DNA of 6,562 nt from Candidatus Aminicenantota bacterium (GTDB lineage: Bacteria; Acidobacteriota; Aminicenantia; Aminicenantales; Aminicenantaceae), in assembly GCA_013139435.1 (NCBI GenBank), contig WTAW01000050.1, positions 1 to 6,562 of the forward strand. The letters are read 5' to 3'. The position numbers and the translations under genes are program-made. Numbering within the stretch: the first letter of the stretch is position 1; every line of letters starts with the position of its first letter. This document shows positions 6,023-6,562 of the stretch, one piece after another. The notes under the pieces are model-generated. The model was not told the DNA's origin and did no database searches. It was given only the letters and a program-made list of their open reading frames with translations.

Positions 6023-6562
6023 TATTTTGCCAGAAAGCCCTTTATGGTATCGGCCAAAGAAGAAAAATCATGAGGAGAGAACCAATGGATACCTCCCATT
6101 TTTCTAAACCATGTCATCTGTCTCTTGGCATAATGTCGAGTGTCTCTTTTCGTTAGCTCTATGGTTTCCTCTAAAGAAAGCTCCTTTTTCAGATAACTCA
6201 GCACGTGCTTGTAACCGAGCGCGCGGAAGGGCGGAGAGGTCTCGTCCACTCCCGATTTGAGAAGTGCCTCGACTTCTTCAACGATACCCTGTGCAAACAT
6301 TTGATCGACTCTTGTCTCGATTCTTTTATAAAGTTCTTCCCTCTCCAATTTTAACCCAATTCGAAGGACATGAAAACCCTTGATGTAGGAACGGGTGTTC
6401 GAAAAGTGATCGCTGATGGTTTTTTTTGTTGAGTGATACACTTCGAGGGCACGAATGATCCTGATTCCGTCGTTTTTTCCGATTTTTTGGGCATACACCG
6501 GATCGATACGATTGAGCCTTTTCTGCAAATGTTCCAGCCCCTGAGTCTCGGCTTCCTCTTCA
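6022..6562 (-). CDS. miaA: tRNA dimethylallyltransferase MiaA, C-terminal part (cut by window edge)
   Basis: MiaA transfers dimethylallyl from DMAPP to N6 of A37 in tRNAs reading UNN codons, which supports reading-frame fidelity. About 179 residues are visible from a family length near 300, so the N-terminal P-loop and the catalytic residues lie beyond 6562. In the fragment, RIDPVYAQKIGKNDGIRIIR (18-37) followed by ALEVY matches the conserved DP...ND..R..RALEV block. Next come LKLEREELYKRIETRVDQM (70-88) with VEEVEALL, RALGYKHVLSYL (113-124) and the highly conserved TRHYAKRQMTWFR (141-153). The frame stays open to the window edge; a TTG codon at 6528-6526 is internal, not the start, because conserved sequence continues upstream. 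The TAA overlaps the hflX ATG by one base (TAATG). It is the first gene seen of the minus-strand operon. Confidence 0.95.
   Translation of the reverse strand, partial: EEEAETQGLEHLQKRLNRIDPVYAQKIGKNDGIRIIRALEVYHSTKKTISDHFSNTRSYIKGFHVLRIGLKLEREELYKRIETRVDQMFAQGIVEEVEALLKSGVDETSPPFRALGYKHVLSYLKKELSLEETIELTKRDTRHYAKRQMTWFRKMGGIHWFSPHDFSSLADTIKGFLAK

Noticed and set aside
6022..6528. Reading the miaA fragment as a complete small gene starting at 6528
   Set aside because: The codon there is TTG, the frame stays open to the window edge, and conserved MiaA sequence requires the N-terminal half that lies outside the window.
1..6562. CRISPR arrays, insertion sequences, phage genes or toxin-antitoxin pairs
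   Set aside because: No regularly spaced direct repeats, transposase motifs or small paired genes were found; coding density and overlaps leave little unassigned sequence.

Overview
The window is bacterial and gene-dense. It holds two gene blocks that converge on a short, strongly palindromic intergenic stretch. The organism looks like a diderm (Gram-negative-type) bacterium. The evidence is an undecaprenyl-phosphate sugar transferase, a WbaZ-like glycosyltransferase, a lipoprotein with a lipobox, and a tightly overlapped miaA-hflX operon. GC content is moderate. I cannot place the phylum from sequence alone; Acidobacteriota/Aminicenantia or a former deltaproteobacterial lineage would fit, but this is a guess.

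Plus-strand block (1-2713). The first ~155 bases hold no gene I can name. They contain a strong 9-bp hairpin (39-59) and then a perfect consensus sigma-70 promoter (TTGACA at 119-124, 17-nt spacer, TATAAT at 142-147). The promoter sits so close to the ATG at 156 that the mRNA should be leaderless or nearly so. Next come a GT4 glycosyltransferase (156-1268) and, with an ATGA overlap, a WcaJ-type polyprenyl-phosphate sugar phosphotransferase (1265-2713). Together they look like part of an exopolysaccharide or O-antigen locus: the second enzyme loads the first sugar-phosphate onto the lipid carrier, and the first probably adds a later sugar.

Intergenic 2714-2871. This holds a nested inverted repeat (core 2785-2832, wider arms 2771-2856). 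It can fold as two GTAG-headed hairpins facing each other, which resembles a REP doublet (REPIN/BIME). It may also help end transcription of the polysaccharide operon.

Minus-strand block (6562 down to 2872). The order is miaA (3' part only), hflX, a TPR + SLH-domain lipoprotein, and a CDP-alcohol phosphatidyltransferase. Each junction overlaps by 1-4 nt (TAATG, GTGA, ATGA), so this is almost certainly one translationally coupled operon. It joins tRNA modification and ribosome rescue with an envelope lipoprotein and a phospholipid-synthesis enzyme. The hfq gene often found between miaA and hflX is absent. There are no tRNA or rRNA genes, CRISPR arrays, insertion sequences or phage genes. I see no clear undescribed system. 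The best leads are the leaderless promoter, the REPIN-like element, the TPR-SLH lipoprotein and the cardiolipin-synthase-like features of the last gene.
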